DNA of 64,000 bases, taken from the NCBI GenBank assembly GCA_016713175.1, contig JADJPQ010000012.1:124001-188000 (forward strand). The letters are read 5' to 3'. The notes under the pieces were generated by a model. The model saw nothing but the letters and a program-made list of their open reading frames with translations, was not told where the DNA came from and made no database searches. This DNA is from Planctomycetota bacterium. Its GTDB lineage: Bacteria > Planctomycetota > UBA1135 > UBA2386. This document shows, piece after piece, positions 46,569 to 57,580 of this stretch. The translations under genes were made by a program, and so were the position numbers. Position 1 is the stretch's first letter; the number at the start of each line of letters is the position of its first letter.

Positions 46569-47318
46569 CGCGCACCAGGTCGACGCCGGCGCTGGCCATC
46601 ATCCCGGTCCGGGTCGGCAGCCAGCGCCTCCCCGGCAAGGCGTTGCTGACCGAGAGCGGCAAGGAACTGTTCCTGCACACGTGTGACCAGGCGAAGAAGG
46701 CCAGCAACATCGACCGCGTGGTCGTCGCCACCGACGACGACACCGTCGAGGCGGCGGCGCGGCGGCATGGCTATGACGTCGTGCGCACCAGCCCGAAGTG
46801 CCGCACCGGCAGCGAACGCTGCGCCGAAGCGGCGGTGGCGATCCCGTGCCGTGCCGTGCTCGACATCCAGGGCGACTGGCCGGAGGTCGCAGCGCAAGAT
46901 CTGGAGGCGATCGTCGCGCAACTGCTCGAAGGCCGCGCCGTCTGCAACACGATCGCGCGCCGACTCGACGATCCGGCGATGCAGCAGAACAGCAACGTCG
47001 TCAAGGTCGTCCGCGGCGGCAACGGCAAGGCGCTGTACTGCTTTCGCGCGCGCTGATCCCGTTCGTGAAAGAAGGGCCGTTCCCGGTGCTTCGGCACATC
47101 GGTGTGTACGGCTTCACCCGCGACGTGTTGTTGCGCGTGCCCGACCTGCCGAGCAGCGGCCTGGCCGAAGCCGAGAGCCTCGAACAGCTGCGCTTCCTCG
47201 AGAACGACATCCCGATCCACGTGCTCGACGCCACCGGTGATCCGTGGGGCATCGAGACCCGCTCCGACTACGACGCGTTCCTGACGCGACTGCGCCAGGG
47301 CCAGAGGCTCGAGAACTC

Positions 47319-47322
<4 letters not shown>
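46565..47322 (+). CDS. kdsB: CMP-Kdo synthetase-like cytidylyltransferase, one-base deletion near 47042
   Basis: KdsB activates Kdo with CTP for lipopolysaccharide synthesis. From a GTG overlapping the previous stop, the chain reads ALAIIPVRVGSQRLPGKAL, RVVVATDDDTVEAAARRHG, LDIQGDWPEV and NSNVVKVV. At TGCTTTCGCGCG (about 47039-47050) the frame hits TGA; adding one T gives YCFSRALIPFVKEG and then HIGVYGFTRDVLLRVPDLP and EQLRFLENDIPIHVLDATG, the normal C-terminal half, ending at TGA 47322 overlapping pyrG. About 253 aa when repaired, normal for KdsB. Homopolymer context suggests a sequence error. The intact LQGD motif is IQGD. Confidence 0.88.
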
Positions 47323-48947
<1,625 letters not shown>

Positions 48948-48964
48948 CGCGAGCGACGGTCGCC

Positions 48965-48990
48965 GGTCGGCGGACTGTCAGTCGCCGACC
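48965..48990. terminator. Hairpin between pyrG and the convergent Kelch gene
   Basis: GGTCGGCG (48965-48972) pairs with CGCCGACC (48983-48990). It lies 18 bases after pyrG and includes the stop codon of the convergent gene. No clear T-run on either strand. Confidence 0.4.
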
Positions 48991-51068
48991 GTCAGCCGCA
49001 ACGTGCCGGTCAACGAACCGCCGAAGACCGGCCCGGCATCGATCACTGCGCCCTGCACGAACGCGGTGACGCCCAGGAAGATCGGGCGGTCTGGAATCGG
49101 CAGCGGCACCGCCATCACGCCGCGGGCATCCGTCACACCAGCGACCGAAGCGCCGACCTGGGTGACTTCCTGGAAGCAGCCGGGCGCCCATGGGATCGAC
49201 GTCGCCGCGAGGCCGTAGATCAGCAATGCCGCGCTGCGCGGCGCGCCCTCGACGTGGACTTCCGGCGCCGTTCCTGGCACCGGGCGACCGAACAACCCGA
49301 TCGCCGGCCGACCGCCGCACAGCGTCGCGGTGACGGACGCATCGGCGGGCGTGGCGGTGAGGACCATCGTCACGTCCCCGGATGCGTAGGCCAGCAGCCT
49401 CTGCCGCACGGGGTGCCAGGCCGCCCGCGCATTCCACGCATCGATCGATGCCGGTGCACCCGCGGCCCAGTCGACCCCGTCCCAGGACCAGACGGCATCC
49501 GACTGGACCAGCAGCACCCGATTGGTCGCCGTCGACCAGGTCAGCGGGAAGCCGCCCGCCTGCGGCAGCGTGGTCGGCGACGTGCTCAGCCAGGTGGTGC
49601 CGTTCCATTCGAACGTGTCCTGCAGCATCGCGATCCGGCTGACGCCGCCGAACAGCACCACGCGCTGCCGTAGCGGGTCCCACGCCATGCCGTGTGCCGA
49701 ACGCCCGCTCGGCGACGTCGCCGGTTGCAGCTCGGTCCAGGTCGTACCGTCGAACACCCAGGTGTCGTTCTGCGGGCCGAACGAATCATCGCCGCCGAAC
49801 AGCAGCACCTGGCTGCCGGTGCCCACCATCGCGTGCCCCGCCCGCGGCCACGGCTGCGGCACCGGGTACTGCTGCGTCCAGGACTGACCGTTCCACAGCC
49901 AGGTGTCGGCTATCTGCCCCCACGGCGCCTGATTGCCACCGAACAACACCATCTGGCCGCCGAGCGGCGCCATCGCCGAACCGGACCGTCCCCCGGGCCC
50001 GACGGTTGCCCGTCGGGTCCAGCTGCCATCCCAGGCCCAGGTGTCGCTGGTGGTCGAACTGCCGCCGCCGGCCATCAGCATCTCGTTGCGCGCCGGATCC
50101 CAGACCAGCGGCGCGTTGGAGTGATTCGTCGGCCGCAGTTCGCTCGCTACCAGCGTCCATCCGGTCGCCGTCGAACGGAGCACGCGTGTGCCACTCGGAC
50201 CGGGCATCACGACGAACGCCGCCGCGCCGTCCTCGTAACTGGCAACCGGGCCGACGGCTGGCAACGCTGGCCTGGTCGCCCATCGCGTTCCGTTCCAACT
50301 CCAACAATCGGCCAGCGGGATGTAGTTGGGACCAAAGCCGCCAAGCACCATCGTCTCCCCGATGCGGGGGTCCCAGACCATCGTCGTGGCCCGCGCCGCC
50401 GGGCGCGTCACCGCCGGCCGCGCGCTCCACTGTTGGCCGTTCCACTCCCAGGTGTCATCGAGCAGCGTCGTCCCATCCTGACCGCCAAAGAGCACGACCC
50501 GCTGGCGCACCGGGTCGGTCGCCATCGCCGCACCCGAACGCGCCGGGGGCCGCGCCGCCGGAGCCAGCGCCGTCCACTGGCTGCCATTCCAGCCCTCCAT
50601 GAGATCGGTCTCGTCGAAGATCAGCTGGTCGAAGCCGCCGAAGGTGATGACGCGCTGCCCGATCGGATCGAAGGCCGCCGCGATGCCATCGCGGCGCGCG
50701 AGGGCGGCATTGGTGACCAGCGCGAACTCCGGGCCGTTGGCCACCCAGGTGCTGAGCCCGCTGCGCTGCATCGCTTCGCCGACGACGACCGTCTGCTGGC
50801 GACCGGCATCGCGGACCGCGAACACCACCAGTCCGGCTCGGGTCGGCGGGAACCCAGGCACCGACAGCCCACCGGGAAAGTGCTGCCGCCAACGGCCGTT
50901 CTCGAGGCTCCAGACGGTCGCCGAACGCGCGGCAAAGCCGATCGGACGGGCCCGGACCTGGTCGTAGACCACCGGGCCCAGACCTGTCGGCGAATCATCG
51001 ACCTCGGCCCAACTCTGCGCTGCAGCGGAACCGGCGAACGCCCACAACAGCAGGCTGATCAGACGCAT
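48978..51068 (-). CDS. Exported Kelch-repeat protein
   Basis: 696 aa, signal peptide MRLISLLLWAFAGSAAAQ. At least seven Kelch-type blades with the repeating pattern RxxxVLFGG ... DTWxWNGxxW: for example RVVLFGGQDGTTLLDDTWEW, QMVLFGGNQAPWGQIADTW and QVLLFGGDDSFGPQNDTWVF. A beta-propeller is expected. The last ~150 residues form a separate beta domain with AATSIPWAPGCFQEV and PIFLGVTAFVQGAVID, the APGC/LG signature also seen in the protein at 21630. Probably secreted. Confidence 0.85.
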   Translation of the reverse strand: MRLISLLLWAFAGSAAAQSWAEVDDSPTGLGPVVYDQVRARPIGFAARSATVWSLENGRWRQHFPGGLSVPGFPPTRAGLVVFAVRDAGRQQTVVVGEAMQRSGLSTWVANGPEFALVTNAALARRDGIAAAFDPIGQRVITFGGFDQLIFDETDLMEGWNGSQWTALAPAARPPARSGAAMATDPVRQRVVLFGGQDGTTLLDDTWEWNGQQWSARPAVTRPAARATTMVWDPRIGETMVLGGFGPNYIPLADCWSWNGTRWATRPALPAVGPVASYEDGAAAFVVMPGPSGTRVLRSTATGWTLVASELRPTNHSNAPLVWDPARNEMLMAGGGSSTTSDTWAWDGSWTRRATVGPGGRSGSAMAPLGGQMVLFGGNQAPWGQIADTWLWNGQSWTQQYPVPQPWPRAGHAMVGTGSQVLLFGGDDSFGPQNDTWVFDGTTWTELQPATSPSGRSAHGMAWDPLRQRVVLFGGVSRIAMLQDTFEWNGTTWLSTSPTTLPQAGGFPLTWSTATNRVLLVQSDAVWSWDGVDWAAGAPASIDAWNARAAWHPVRQRLLAYASGDVTMVLTATPADASVTATLCGGRPAIGLFGRPVPGTAPEVHVEGAPRSAALLIYGLAATSIPWAPGCFQEVTQVGASVAGVTDARGVMAVPLPIPDRPIFLGVTAFVQGAVIDAGPVFGGSLTGTLRLTVGD

Positions 51069-51163
51069 GGTGATTCCGAAGCAATCAGCGTTCCTGGTGC
51101 TGGCGACGGGCGCACGCGTCAGCCAACGCGCGAAGCGTTACGGGCGCGAAACAGCACGGGCGC

Positions 51164-52129
51164 TCAGAACTTCGCGCCGCGCTTGTAGAAGTCCTCGTCC
51201 TCGGGATGCTGCGGGTGGCGGTAGACGAAGCCGCCGTTGTACTCGTAGGCGAACGGCTTCATGTTCTTGTCGCGGTAGTCGTGCGTGAACCCCGACATCG
51301 TCGAGTAGTGCGTCACGTACGACTTGCGCGTCAGGCTCGGATCGGTCGCCAGCGCACCGCCGTGGCCGAGCGTGCCGTGCCAGATCAGCACATCGCCCTT
51401 CCTCGGCGTGTGGTGCTGCAGCGGCAGGCCGCGTTCCTTGCTGCGCTGATGGATCCACTCGGCGAACTGGTTCTCGTTCTTCGTCGAGTTGGCGGTGCGG
51501 AACATGCCGTCGCCCCAGTCGAACATCGGGTTGGCGTGCGAACCGGCGTAGTACATCAGCGGACCCGACTTCGGATCGATGTCCTCGAGCGCGATCCAGC
51601 TCGCCGCCAGGTGGCTCGGCGTCTCGGCGATCACGTAGGCGTGATCCTGGTGGATCTCCTGCTGCGTGCTCTTCATGAACGTCAGGGACTGCATCACCAC
51701 CGGCGCCTCGCGGAAGATGTGGCCGAGGAACCGCGCGAGGTTGCGGTGTAGCGACAGCTTCTTGGCCGCGATCGAGCTGTTGTGGAAGTCGATGATCCGC
51801 AGGCCGTGGCGGTAGTAGTCCTTGTCCTTGAAGTCGCGGATCGTCGAGTATTGGTTGTAGCCAGCCGAGATCATCACGCTGAGGCAACGCTGGTCGAACA
51901 GGTCGTAGACGTCGGCCAGGTAGGCGTCGATCAGCTCGGGCTCGATCGCCCGTTCGAGCACGACGTAGCCGTTGTGCATGAAGAACAGCAGCTGGCCGCG
52001 CAGCTTGTGCTGCGCCGCGGGATCGGTCTCGACGGAGGCGACGTAGCGGTCGATCTCGCGCAGGATCTTGTCGAGCCACGGCAACGTGGCGTAGTCGAAA
52101 TCGAGCGGCTTCTTGGCGGCGGTCTGCAT
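51164..52129 (-). CDS. Phytanoyl-CoA dioxygenase (PhyH) family protein
   Basis: 321 aa, Fe(II)/2-oxoglutarate oxygenase fold. Metal ligands are visible as His160 and Asp162 in EIHQDHAYV and a distal His in IWHGTLGHGG (251 or 256), with a following Arg that could bind 2-oxoglutarate. PhyH relatives hydroxylate acyl-CoAs or small secondary metabolites; substrate unknown. It follows the acyl-CoA dehydrogenase gene by 77 bases in the same direction, suggesting fatty or dicarboxylic acyl metabolism. Confidence 0.85.
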   Translation of the reverse strand: MQTAAKKPLDFDYATLPWLDKILREIDRYVASVETDPAAQHKLRGQLLFFMHNGYVVLERAIEPELIDAYLADVYDLFDQRCLSVMISAGYNQYSTIRDFKDKDYYRHGLRIIDFHNSSIAAKKLSLHRNLARFLGHIFREAPVVMQSLTFMKSTQQEIHQDHAYVIAETPSHLAASWIALEDIDPKSGPLMYYAGSHANPMFDWGDGMFRTANSTKNENQFAEWIHQRSKERGLPLQHHTPRKGDVLIWHGTLGHGGALATDPSLTRKSYVTHYSTMSGFTHDYRDKNMKPFAYEYNGGFVYRHPQHPEDEDFYKRGAKF

Positions 52130-52206
52130 GGGCGGCTCCGTACGGGGCGAAGCGGAACGAAACGAGGCGGAACGGAACGACGGCGAGGCGCTGAAGTCTA
52201 TCGCGA

Positions 52207-53376
52207 CTACAGGATCGCGTCTTCGCCGGTCAGTTCGCGACCGATGATCAGGCCGTGGATGTCGTGGGTGCCTTCGTAGGTGATCACCGACTCCAGATTG
52301 CACATGTGGCGCATCATCTGGTACTCGTCGGTGATGCCGTTGGCACCGAGGATGTCGCGACCGAGGCGGCAGCACTCGAGCGCCATCCAGCAGGAGTTGC
52401 GCTTGGCCATCGACACGTGGAAGTGCTTCATCGTGCCGGCGTCCTTCATCTTGCCGAGCTTCCAGCACATCAGCTGCGCCTTGGTGATCTCGGCCGCCAT
52501 CCAGACCAGCTTGTTCTGCACCAGCTGGAAGCGCGCGATCGGCTTGTCGAACTGGATCCGGATCTTGCTGTAGCGGCAGGCCTCGTCGAACGCCGCCTGC
52601 GCCGCGCCGATCGCACCGAACGCGATGCCGTAACGGGCCTGGGTCAGGCAGCTCAACGGGCCCTTGATGCCCTCGATGCCGGGCAGCATCTGCGACGCCG
52701 GGATGCGGACGTCTTCGAGGATCAGCTCGCTGGTGTCGGACGCGCGCAGCGAGAACTTGTTCTTGATCGACTTGCCGCGGTAGCCCTTGGTGCCCTTGTC
52801 GACCAGGAAGCCGCGGATCGTGCCTTCGCACTTGGCCCAGACCACGGCGACGTCGGCGACGCTGCCGTTGGTGATCCAGTACTTGCTGCCGTTCAGCACA
52901 TAGTGGTCGCCGTCCTTCACCGCCTTGGTCAGCATGCCGCCGGGGTTGCTGCCGAAGTCGGCCTCGGTCAGCCCGAAGCACCCGATCAGCTGGCCCTTGG
53001 CCATCTGCGGCAGGTACTTCTGCTTCTGCGCCTCGCTGCCGTACGCCCAGATCGGGAACATGCACAAGGAGCCCTGCACCGACACGAACGAACGCAGGCC
53101 GGAGTCGCCGCGTTCGAGTTCCTGGCAGATCAGGCCGCTGGCGACGCCCGACAGGCCGGCGCAGCCGTAGCCGGTCAGGCTGGCGCCGTAGACACCCATC
53201 TCGCCGAGCTCCGGAATCAGGTGCGACGGGAACGTCGCTGCCCGGTTGTGCTCCTCGATGATCGGCATGAACTTGTCCGACACCCAGTCGCGGATGGTGT
53301 CGCGGATCATCCGTTCTTCGTCGGTGTAGAGTTCGTCGACGTTGTAGAAGTCGAGGGCCTTGTACGGATGGTTCAT
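52207..53376 (-). CDS. Acyl-CoA dehydrogenase, glutaryl-CoA dehydrogenase-like
   Basis: 389 aa FAD enzyme. Family marks: FGLTEADFGSNPGGM, YWITNGSVADVAVVWAK, ARYGIAFGAIGAAQAAFDEA and ILGANGITDEYQMMRHMCNL. The catalytic base is Glu368 in TYEGTHDIHGLIIGRELTG, a phrase characteristic of glutaryl-CoA dehydrogenases (lysine/tryptophan breakdown), together with RSFVSVQGSL. Other GCDH-like enzymes act on different acyl-CoAs, so the substrate is inferred. Confidence 0.9.
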   Translation of the reverse strand: MNHPYKALDFYNVDELYTDEERMIRDTIRDWVSDKFMPIIEEHNRAATFPSHLIPELGEMGVYGASLTGYGCAGLSGVASGLICQELERGDSGLRSFVSVQGSLCMFPIWAYGSEAQKQKYLPQMAKGQLIGCFGLTEADFGSNPGGMLTKAVKDGDHYVLNGSKYWITNGSVADVAVVWAKCEGTIRGFLVDKGTKGYRGKSIKNKFSLRASDTSELILEDVRIPASQMLPGIEGIKGPLSCLTQARYGIAFGAIGAAQAAFDEACRYSKIRIQFDKPIARFQLVQNKLVWMAAEITKAQLMCWKLGKMKDAGTMKHFHVSMAKRNSCWMALECCRLGRDILGANGITDEYQMMRHMCNLESVITYEGTHDIHGLIIGRELTGEDAIL

Positions 53377-53474
53377 GGGCTCTGGCGGTTTTCGAGGGCG
53401 AAGCAGGATAGTCTCCCGCTCCCGGCAAGGGAAGCGACGGCAACGGCGCGTCCCGGCCGGATTCCGCGCACCGC

Positions 53475-54341
53475 ATGAACGCTCCCATCGCCCGCTGTCC
53501 GCACTGCGGCTACCCGACGAACGCGACGCCGTGTGATCGGTGTGGCGACACGATCAGAAGCCTCGATGGCTTCGACAAGATCGAACCACGCGCCGGGTTT
53601 TCCGCGGCCGCGCTGGTGCGCGCCGCCTGGCGGACGCTGAAGACGCCGTTCGCCCTGCTCCACCAGAAGGCCTACATCGGACTGCTGAAGGCGCCGTGCA
53701 CGGCCAATGTGCTGGTGCTGACGGCGCTGGTCGCGGCGAGCTGGTGGCTGCTGCAGCCCTGGTTTGCCAGCTGGTTCGACACGCCGTGGGCGTGGTTCGA
53801 CGGTATCCGGCAGGCGCATGCAGGCACCGGCGCGATCGAACTGCAACTGGCGACGTTCTGGTTGTTGTCGCCGACGCTGCTCGAGATCACGGTCGGGCCG
53901 CTGCTGGAGCCGCTGGTCGACGCGACCGAACGGGGGATGGCGGGGCCGGGCATCGGCAAGCCCGAACCGCGAACCGGCGTGCGGCTGGCGATGGTCCGGT
54001 TGCAGCAGGGCGCGCGGGTCGTCGTCGTGCAGCTGCTGATCCTGCCGCTGGTGTGGGTGCTGGCGCTGGTGCCGTTCGTCGGCTTCTGGCTTTCGTTCCT
54101 GATCGGCGCGGCGTCGGCGGCGGTGGTCTGGTTCGAGGCGCCGTGCGCGCGGCGGGGGCTCGATCTGCTGGCGCGGTTGCGGCTATTGCGGGCGAACTGG
54201 CCAGTGGCGCTCGGGTTCGGGGTCGGCGTGCAACTGGCGGCGCTGGTGCCGTTCGTCAACGTGCTGGCGCTGGCGCCGATGGCGGCGGTGGCGGCGAGCA
54301 AGTTGTTCTTCCGGTTCAGGAAGGTGTCGTCACTTGCCTGA
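53475..54341 (+). CDS. Zinc-ribbon EI24-like membrane protein
   Basis: 288 aa. Residues 8-23 hold two Cys pairs (CPHC, CDRC), a short zinc ribbon. About six hydrophobic helices follow, with VLVLTALVAASWWLLQPWF, TFWLLSPTLLEITVGPLLEP and LPFVNVLALAPMAAVAASKL-type sequence near the C-terminus (LVPFVNVLALAPMAAVA), matching the EI24/CysZ family in layout. CysZ proteins move sulfate, but many relatives are uncharacterised. Confidence 0.7.
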   Translation: MNAPIARCPHCGYPTNATPCDRCGDTIRSLDGFDKIEPRAGFSAAALVRAAWRTLKTPFALLHQKAYIGLLKAPCTANVLVLTALVAASWWLLQPWFASWFDTPWAWFDGIRQAHAGTGAIELQLATFWLLSPTLLEITVGPLLEPLVDATERGMAGPGIGKPEPRTGVRLAMVRLQQGARVVVVQLLILPLVWVLALVPFVGFWLSFLIGAASAAVVWFEAPCARRGLDLLARLRLLRANWPVALGFGVGVQLAALVPFVNVLALAPMAAVAASKLFFRFRKVSSLA

Positions 54342-54692
54342 CCACTGCGATTCAACACCACGGCCATGGCTCCGGTCGCGCGAGGGACCAGAACCGGCCC
54401 CTGGCCGAACAGGATCTGGCTCAGCCGTTCCTCGGCAGCCGGCCGCTCCGGCGTCATCGCCGTCTGCAATTGGACCGGCTTGACGCCGAGAAGTTCAGCT
54501 CGTCGCAGAGGATGTTGATCTGCAGGAAACTCCGCGGTCGCGTCGATCAGCGAGCGCACCGGCAAGCTACCGGCCGGGGCGATCATCGTCGTGGCATCGG
54601 AACGGATCGCCGGCGCGCGCCTGGCGGGAGGTTGCTGCGCCGAGGTGGTGGGCAACAGCAGCAGAACGGCGAGACGACAACCGCGGTTTCAT
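54330..54692 (-). pseudogene. Frameshifted small exported protein, convergent with EI24-like gene
   Basis: From an ATG at 54692 the frame starts MKPRLSSR, then after one missing base reads VLLLLPTTSAQQPPARRAP (signal peptide), AGSLPVRSLIDATAEF, then LQINILCDELN in another frame, then GVKPVQLQTAMT and RLSQILFGQGPVLVPR back in the earlier frame, and finally RDRSHGRGVESQWSGK with TGA at 54330. The pieces resemble the N0-like short domain of secretins, but too little is intact to be sure. Three or more single-base changes are needed to join about 120 residues. Confidence 0.4.
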
Positions 54693-55021
54693 CTCTCCGC
54701 TCGTCTTGCTTCGCATGCCGCCAACATCGCGATCTCACCAGCGGAGGCCAGCGCCTGGGCGCGGCCGGCTCGGACGCTTACGTTTCATCGGCGTGGCCCC
54801 CAGGCTGGTTCGCCGCTACGACAGCAGTTCACCGAAGCCGAACGAACGAACAACTGGGCTACTACGGTACGGGACCAGAGCGCCGAGCCCGCGCTGCGGT
54901 AGCCGCCGGCGCCTCGCCAGCCGCGCGCTCGATCGCGCCGACGAGATCCTTGCCTCAGCCCCGCCTCACCCCATGCCTCACCCCCCGGTGCGGGCTGCGC
55001 GCTGGCAGCAGGGTGCCGCTT
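54693..55021. other. Non-coding junction region
   Basis: 329 bases with no supportable gene. A short repeat of GCCTCACCCC-like units sits at 54950-54985. Just right of it the base composition becomes visibly less GC-rich, so this may be the edge of the accessory segment. Confidence 0.5.
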
Positions 55022-56626
55022 CTACCGGCGATCGTCGCCCTCTGCTTGGAGCAATGCCAGAGCCTCCGCGTACCACTCGTTGCCTTCCTTGCCACACGCG
55101 ACAATGGTCTTGGCAGCCAATTGCGCCACGATTAGAGTCCGATCCACTTCTACGGGAAACCGCTCCAGTGGCGCGTCGGTCCCTCGGCGTCTCGGAGTCA
55201 GAGGTCGGAACTCGTACATTGGCTGCCTCTGCTGCAAGAGTTGCGCGACGGAAGCCAGAGCCGGCTTGGCTTCGAGACCACGCGTTTGCAACACGCACAA
55301 TGCCGCCTCTCTGCGCAGGACACATGGTGCGGCCAGTAGTTCTTCGAGGTCGCCGATCGCCAACGCCTGGTTCACCCTTCTCGCTTCCCTGACGGCATTC
55401 ACCGCCACGCACACTCCCAGCCACCCGGCCGAGCCAGCCACAGCAACCTCGCGATTCATCAGCCACCCTCGACCTCGCCATTCACAGGCGTATAATGGCC
55501 CCAAGACGTCCCACGAACGGAACGCGGCTTGACGAACGAGCATCAATGCGCCCGGGATTTGTTCCTCGGGTAGCAACGGTACTATTTCCAATAACTCGCC
55601 GATGTACTCGCTCGTCTCGACCATTCGGTCGAGGAGTTGCAGGGCCTCGATGACAAATAGCGACCGAGGGTCTCGTCTCAGCTCGGCAAGTATCAATGCA
55701 ACGCCCTGCGGGCCCATGTCTCGAATGGTCTTTCGGGCTGCCGCACGTTTCAATGCGTCCCCTAGGTCACTGAGGGTGCCTCGATGTAGCTCAATCTTGG
55801 CCTTCGCACCTACACCACCCACAACGACCTCGGCCAGGACCTGCCTAGCTTGGGTCGCGATCGTGGACATCGGCGCAACGCTAACAACCGCGAGCGCCGT
55901 TTTTCGCCGAATACCCAACGATATGGTCGTTCCCAAGATTCGCGGATCCCGCCGAGTCAGAAGGGGTTCGAGGGCAGGCAACGCTGCTGGGACGGAAGCG
56001 CCCCGGGCGCGGCATTCGTCCAAGGCCATTTCCACATCGTAAGCTCGACCGCAGCCCAGTGCCGCCGCCAAGCCCGCCACCGACATACACCGCACTTGGT
56101 CAGCCCGTTCCTGCCGGTACTCAAACCGATCACAAGCACCCGCAAGATCAACTTCGTCAAACTCGACATTCGGCTCCGTGTCCGCTGCCGAGCGGCGAAT
56201 GGCAATGAACAGCATCGTAGACCTGACGGCGCCCGACACTCTGGCACATGCATCAAGCGGCAACCCGCCGGATGGATGCACGATATCAGCTAGCGTCATC
56301 ACGATCGCCGCCTGCTCCGGCTGGCCGAGTTCTGATGATGACTTGGCGCGAGCCTCAGTCAGCCACTCGAGCAGCTCATCTGCCAGGGATGCCCCAGCAG
56401 CTCCCATGTCGCCGATTCGTTTCAGCAACTGATTCTTGTCGCTTGGCCCCAACTCTTGTCGCCGACGGAGCTGCGACAGCATCTCGGCCCGGTAAGCCTC
56501 GCCGCCGGTCACTTCCTGGCCACCTGACCGGGCCTGCGCCAGAGCGTCAGCAGGCTCCAGACTGCAAGACCACAAAGATAGGAGGAACGTCACCCGGGGC
56601 AAGGCCATGAACCTCATCACACGCAC
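55022..56626 (-). CDS. Exported helical-repeat protein of unknown function (cassette copy 1)
   Basis: 534 aa; the N-terminus has a signal-like helix (VTFLLSLWSCSLEPADALA). The rest is helical with HEAT/ARM-like character: LLKRIGDMGAAGASLADELL, GVALILAELRRDPRSLFVIE, LAIGDLEELLAAPCVLRREA. Codon use includes many more A/T-ending codons than the genes left of 54 kb, pointing to foreign origin. The start overlaps the end of the cysteine-rich gene by 10 bases. No known family recognised. Confidence 0.65.
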   Translation of the reverse strand: MRVMRFMALPRVTFLLSLWSCSLEPADALAQARSGGQEVTGGEAYRAEMLSQLRRRQELGPSDKNQLLKRIGDMGAAGASLADELLEWLTEARAKSSSELGQPEQAAIVMTLADIVHPSGGLPLDACARVSGAVRSTMLFIAIRRSAADTEPNVEFDEVDLAGACDRFEYRQERADQVRCMSVAGLAAALGCGRAYDVEMALDECRARGASVPAALPALEPLLTRRDPRILGTTISLGIRRKTALAVVSVAPMSTIATQARQVLAEVVVGGVGAKAKIELHRGTLSDLGDALKRAAARKTIRDMGPQGVALILAELRRDPRSLFVIEALQLLDRMVETSEYIGELLEIVPLLPEEQIPGALMLVRQAAFRSWDVLGPLYACEWRGRGWLMNREVAVAGSAGWLGVCVAVNAVREARRVNQALAIGDLEELLAAPCVLRREAALCVLQTRGLEAKPALASVAQLLQQRQPMYEFRPLTPRRRGTDAPLERFPVEVDRTLIVAQLAAKTIVACGKEGNEWYAEALALLQAEGDDRR

Positions 56627-57432
56627 TCACAGAACTTGAGGATGAAGAAGTCGGGATACACTACTATCCACTCGTAGATGCAGTATGCCTTCTCGAGCAG
56701 AATACCTCTTTGACAAATGCCATCTGTGTGAGGGCGGCGGCCGGAATAGTGCCATGGGACAATACCCGATATCGTCTCAGGGTCCGGCTCGGTTCCGCGA
56801 CCTCCTCTCGATTCAGCATATCGGTAGTGGACTTGGCAGCGCTCTCTCGGGCGGGCGCAGTCGCCTAAACACTGCCGGAATCTGGACTTGGCATCCTCGA
56901 TCCGCTGACTGATGCTCTGCCAAACCTTGCTGGCTTTGTGACACTCGTTGATTTGTTCATACGCAATACGAGGACAAGTCGTGGTGTCCCGGGGCCATCT
57001 GCCGCTATAATCGGTGGTAACCGTGCACGGCACCTTGCACTTGATAGTCTCTGATCCTCCCTCAATGAGTTCGCTCTCCTGATCGTAGCGGCACCTATCA
57101 TTTGGCGAGCCCCCAGCCGAGATGCTACTGGCGAGGCCTCGGATCTGTGGTGTGAGGACTATTCCACGATCCCGACTTCCCGCAAACTGCAAGACTCCCA
57201 CACTCTGAGAGGGGGCATGTGCCATCGGGAGCACTCTCGCGATACTACGCCGCGGCAGCTGCTCTTCGGCAGTGCAAACGGGCCCGCGGGCCACCTGGAC
57301 ACCACGGTGTGGATACCGCTCGGAAAGCGGCCCCGACCTGCCTCCAAGGCGGAGCCCCTGCTCGGCCGGATGCGCGGAGCCTCCGCCGCACGCGCCGCAA
57401 CCGCAAACACCCTGGGGCTTGATAGTCGACAT
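56617..57432 (-). CDS. Cysteine-rich protein of unknown function (cassette copy 1)
   Basis: 271 aa from an ATG with GGAG about 9 bases upstream. The N-terminus is MSTIKPQGVCGCGACGGG (Cys10, 12, 15), then a basic Arg/Gly-rich middle and a C-terminal half with many Cys (NDRCRYDQESE, ETIKCKVPCTVTTDYSG, SRFRQCLGDCARPRERCQ, LKFCECV), suggesting disulfides or metal binding. No signal peptide and no known family. Upstream ATG 57531 would add 33 residues without clear character. It precedes and overlaps the exported repeat protein, and follows the 111-aa gene by 148 bases. Confidence 0.6.
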   Translation of the reverse strand: MSTIKPQGVCGCGACGGGSAHPAEQGLRLGGRSGPLSERYPHRGVQVARGPVCTAEEQLPRRSIARVLPMAHAPSQSVGVLQFAGSRDRGIVLTPQIRGLASSISAGGSPNDRCRYDQESELIEGGSETIKCKVPCTVTTDYSGRWPRDTTTCPRIAYEQINECHKASKVWQSISQRIEDAKSRFRQCLGDCARPRERCQVHYRYAESRGGRGTEPDPETISGIVPWHYSGRRPHTDGICQRGILLEKAYCIYEWIVVYPDFFILKFCECV

Positions 57433-57580
57433 GGTGTGCACTCCTAGCCCATTTGGCCCAATACAAGACACGGAGCAAACGGCGCTCCCCTCGAGGGGTT
57501 CATCCACATCGAAACACTCGAGCGGTGGCACGCCCCGGGCGGGTGGCGTCCGGAGAGTCCTGGGCGCCAGAGAACCCGAT

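Noticed and set aside
47041..47060. The TGA inside kdsB as a recoded codon or programmed frameshift
   Set aside because: There is no slippery heptamer or downstream structure, and a single missing T in a T-run explains it, as at other broken genes here.
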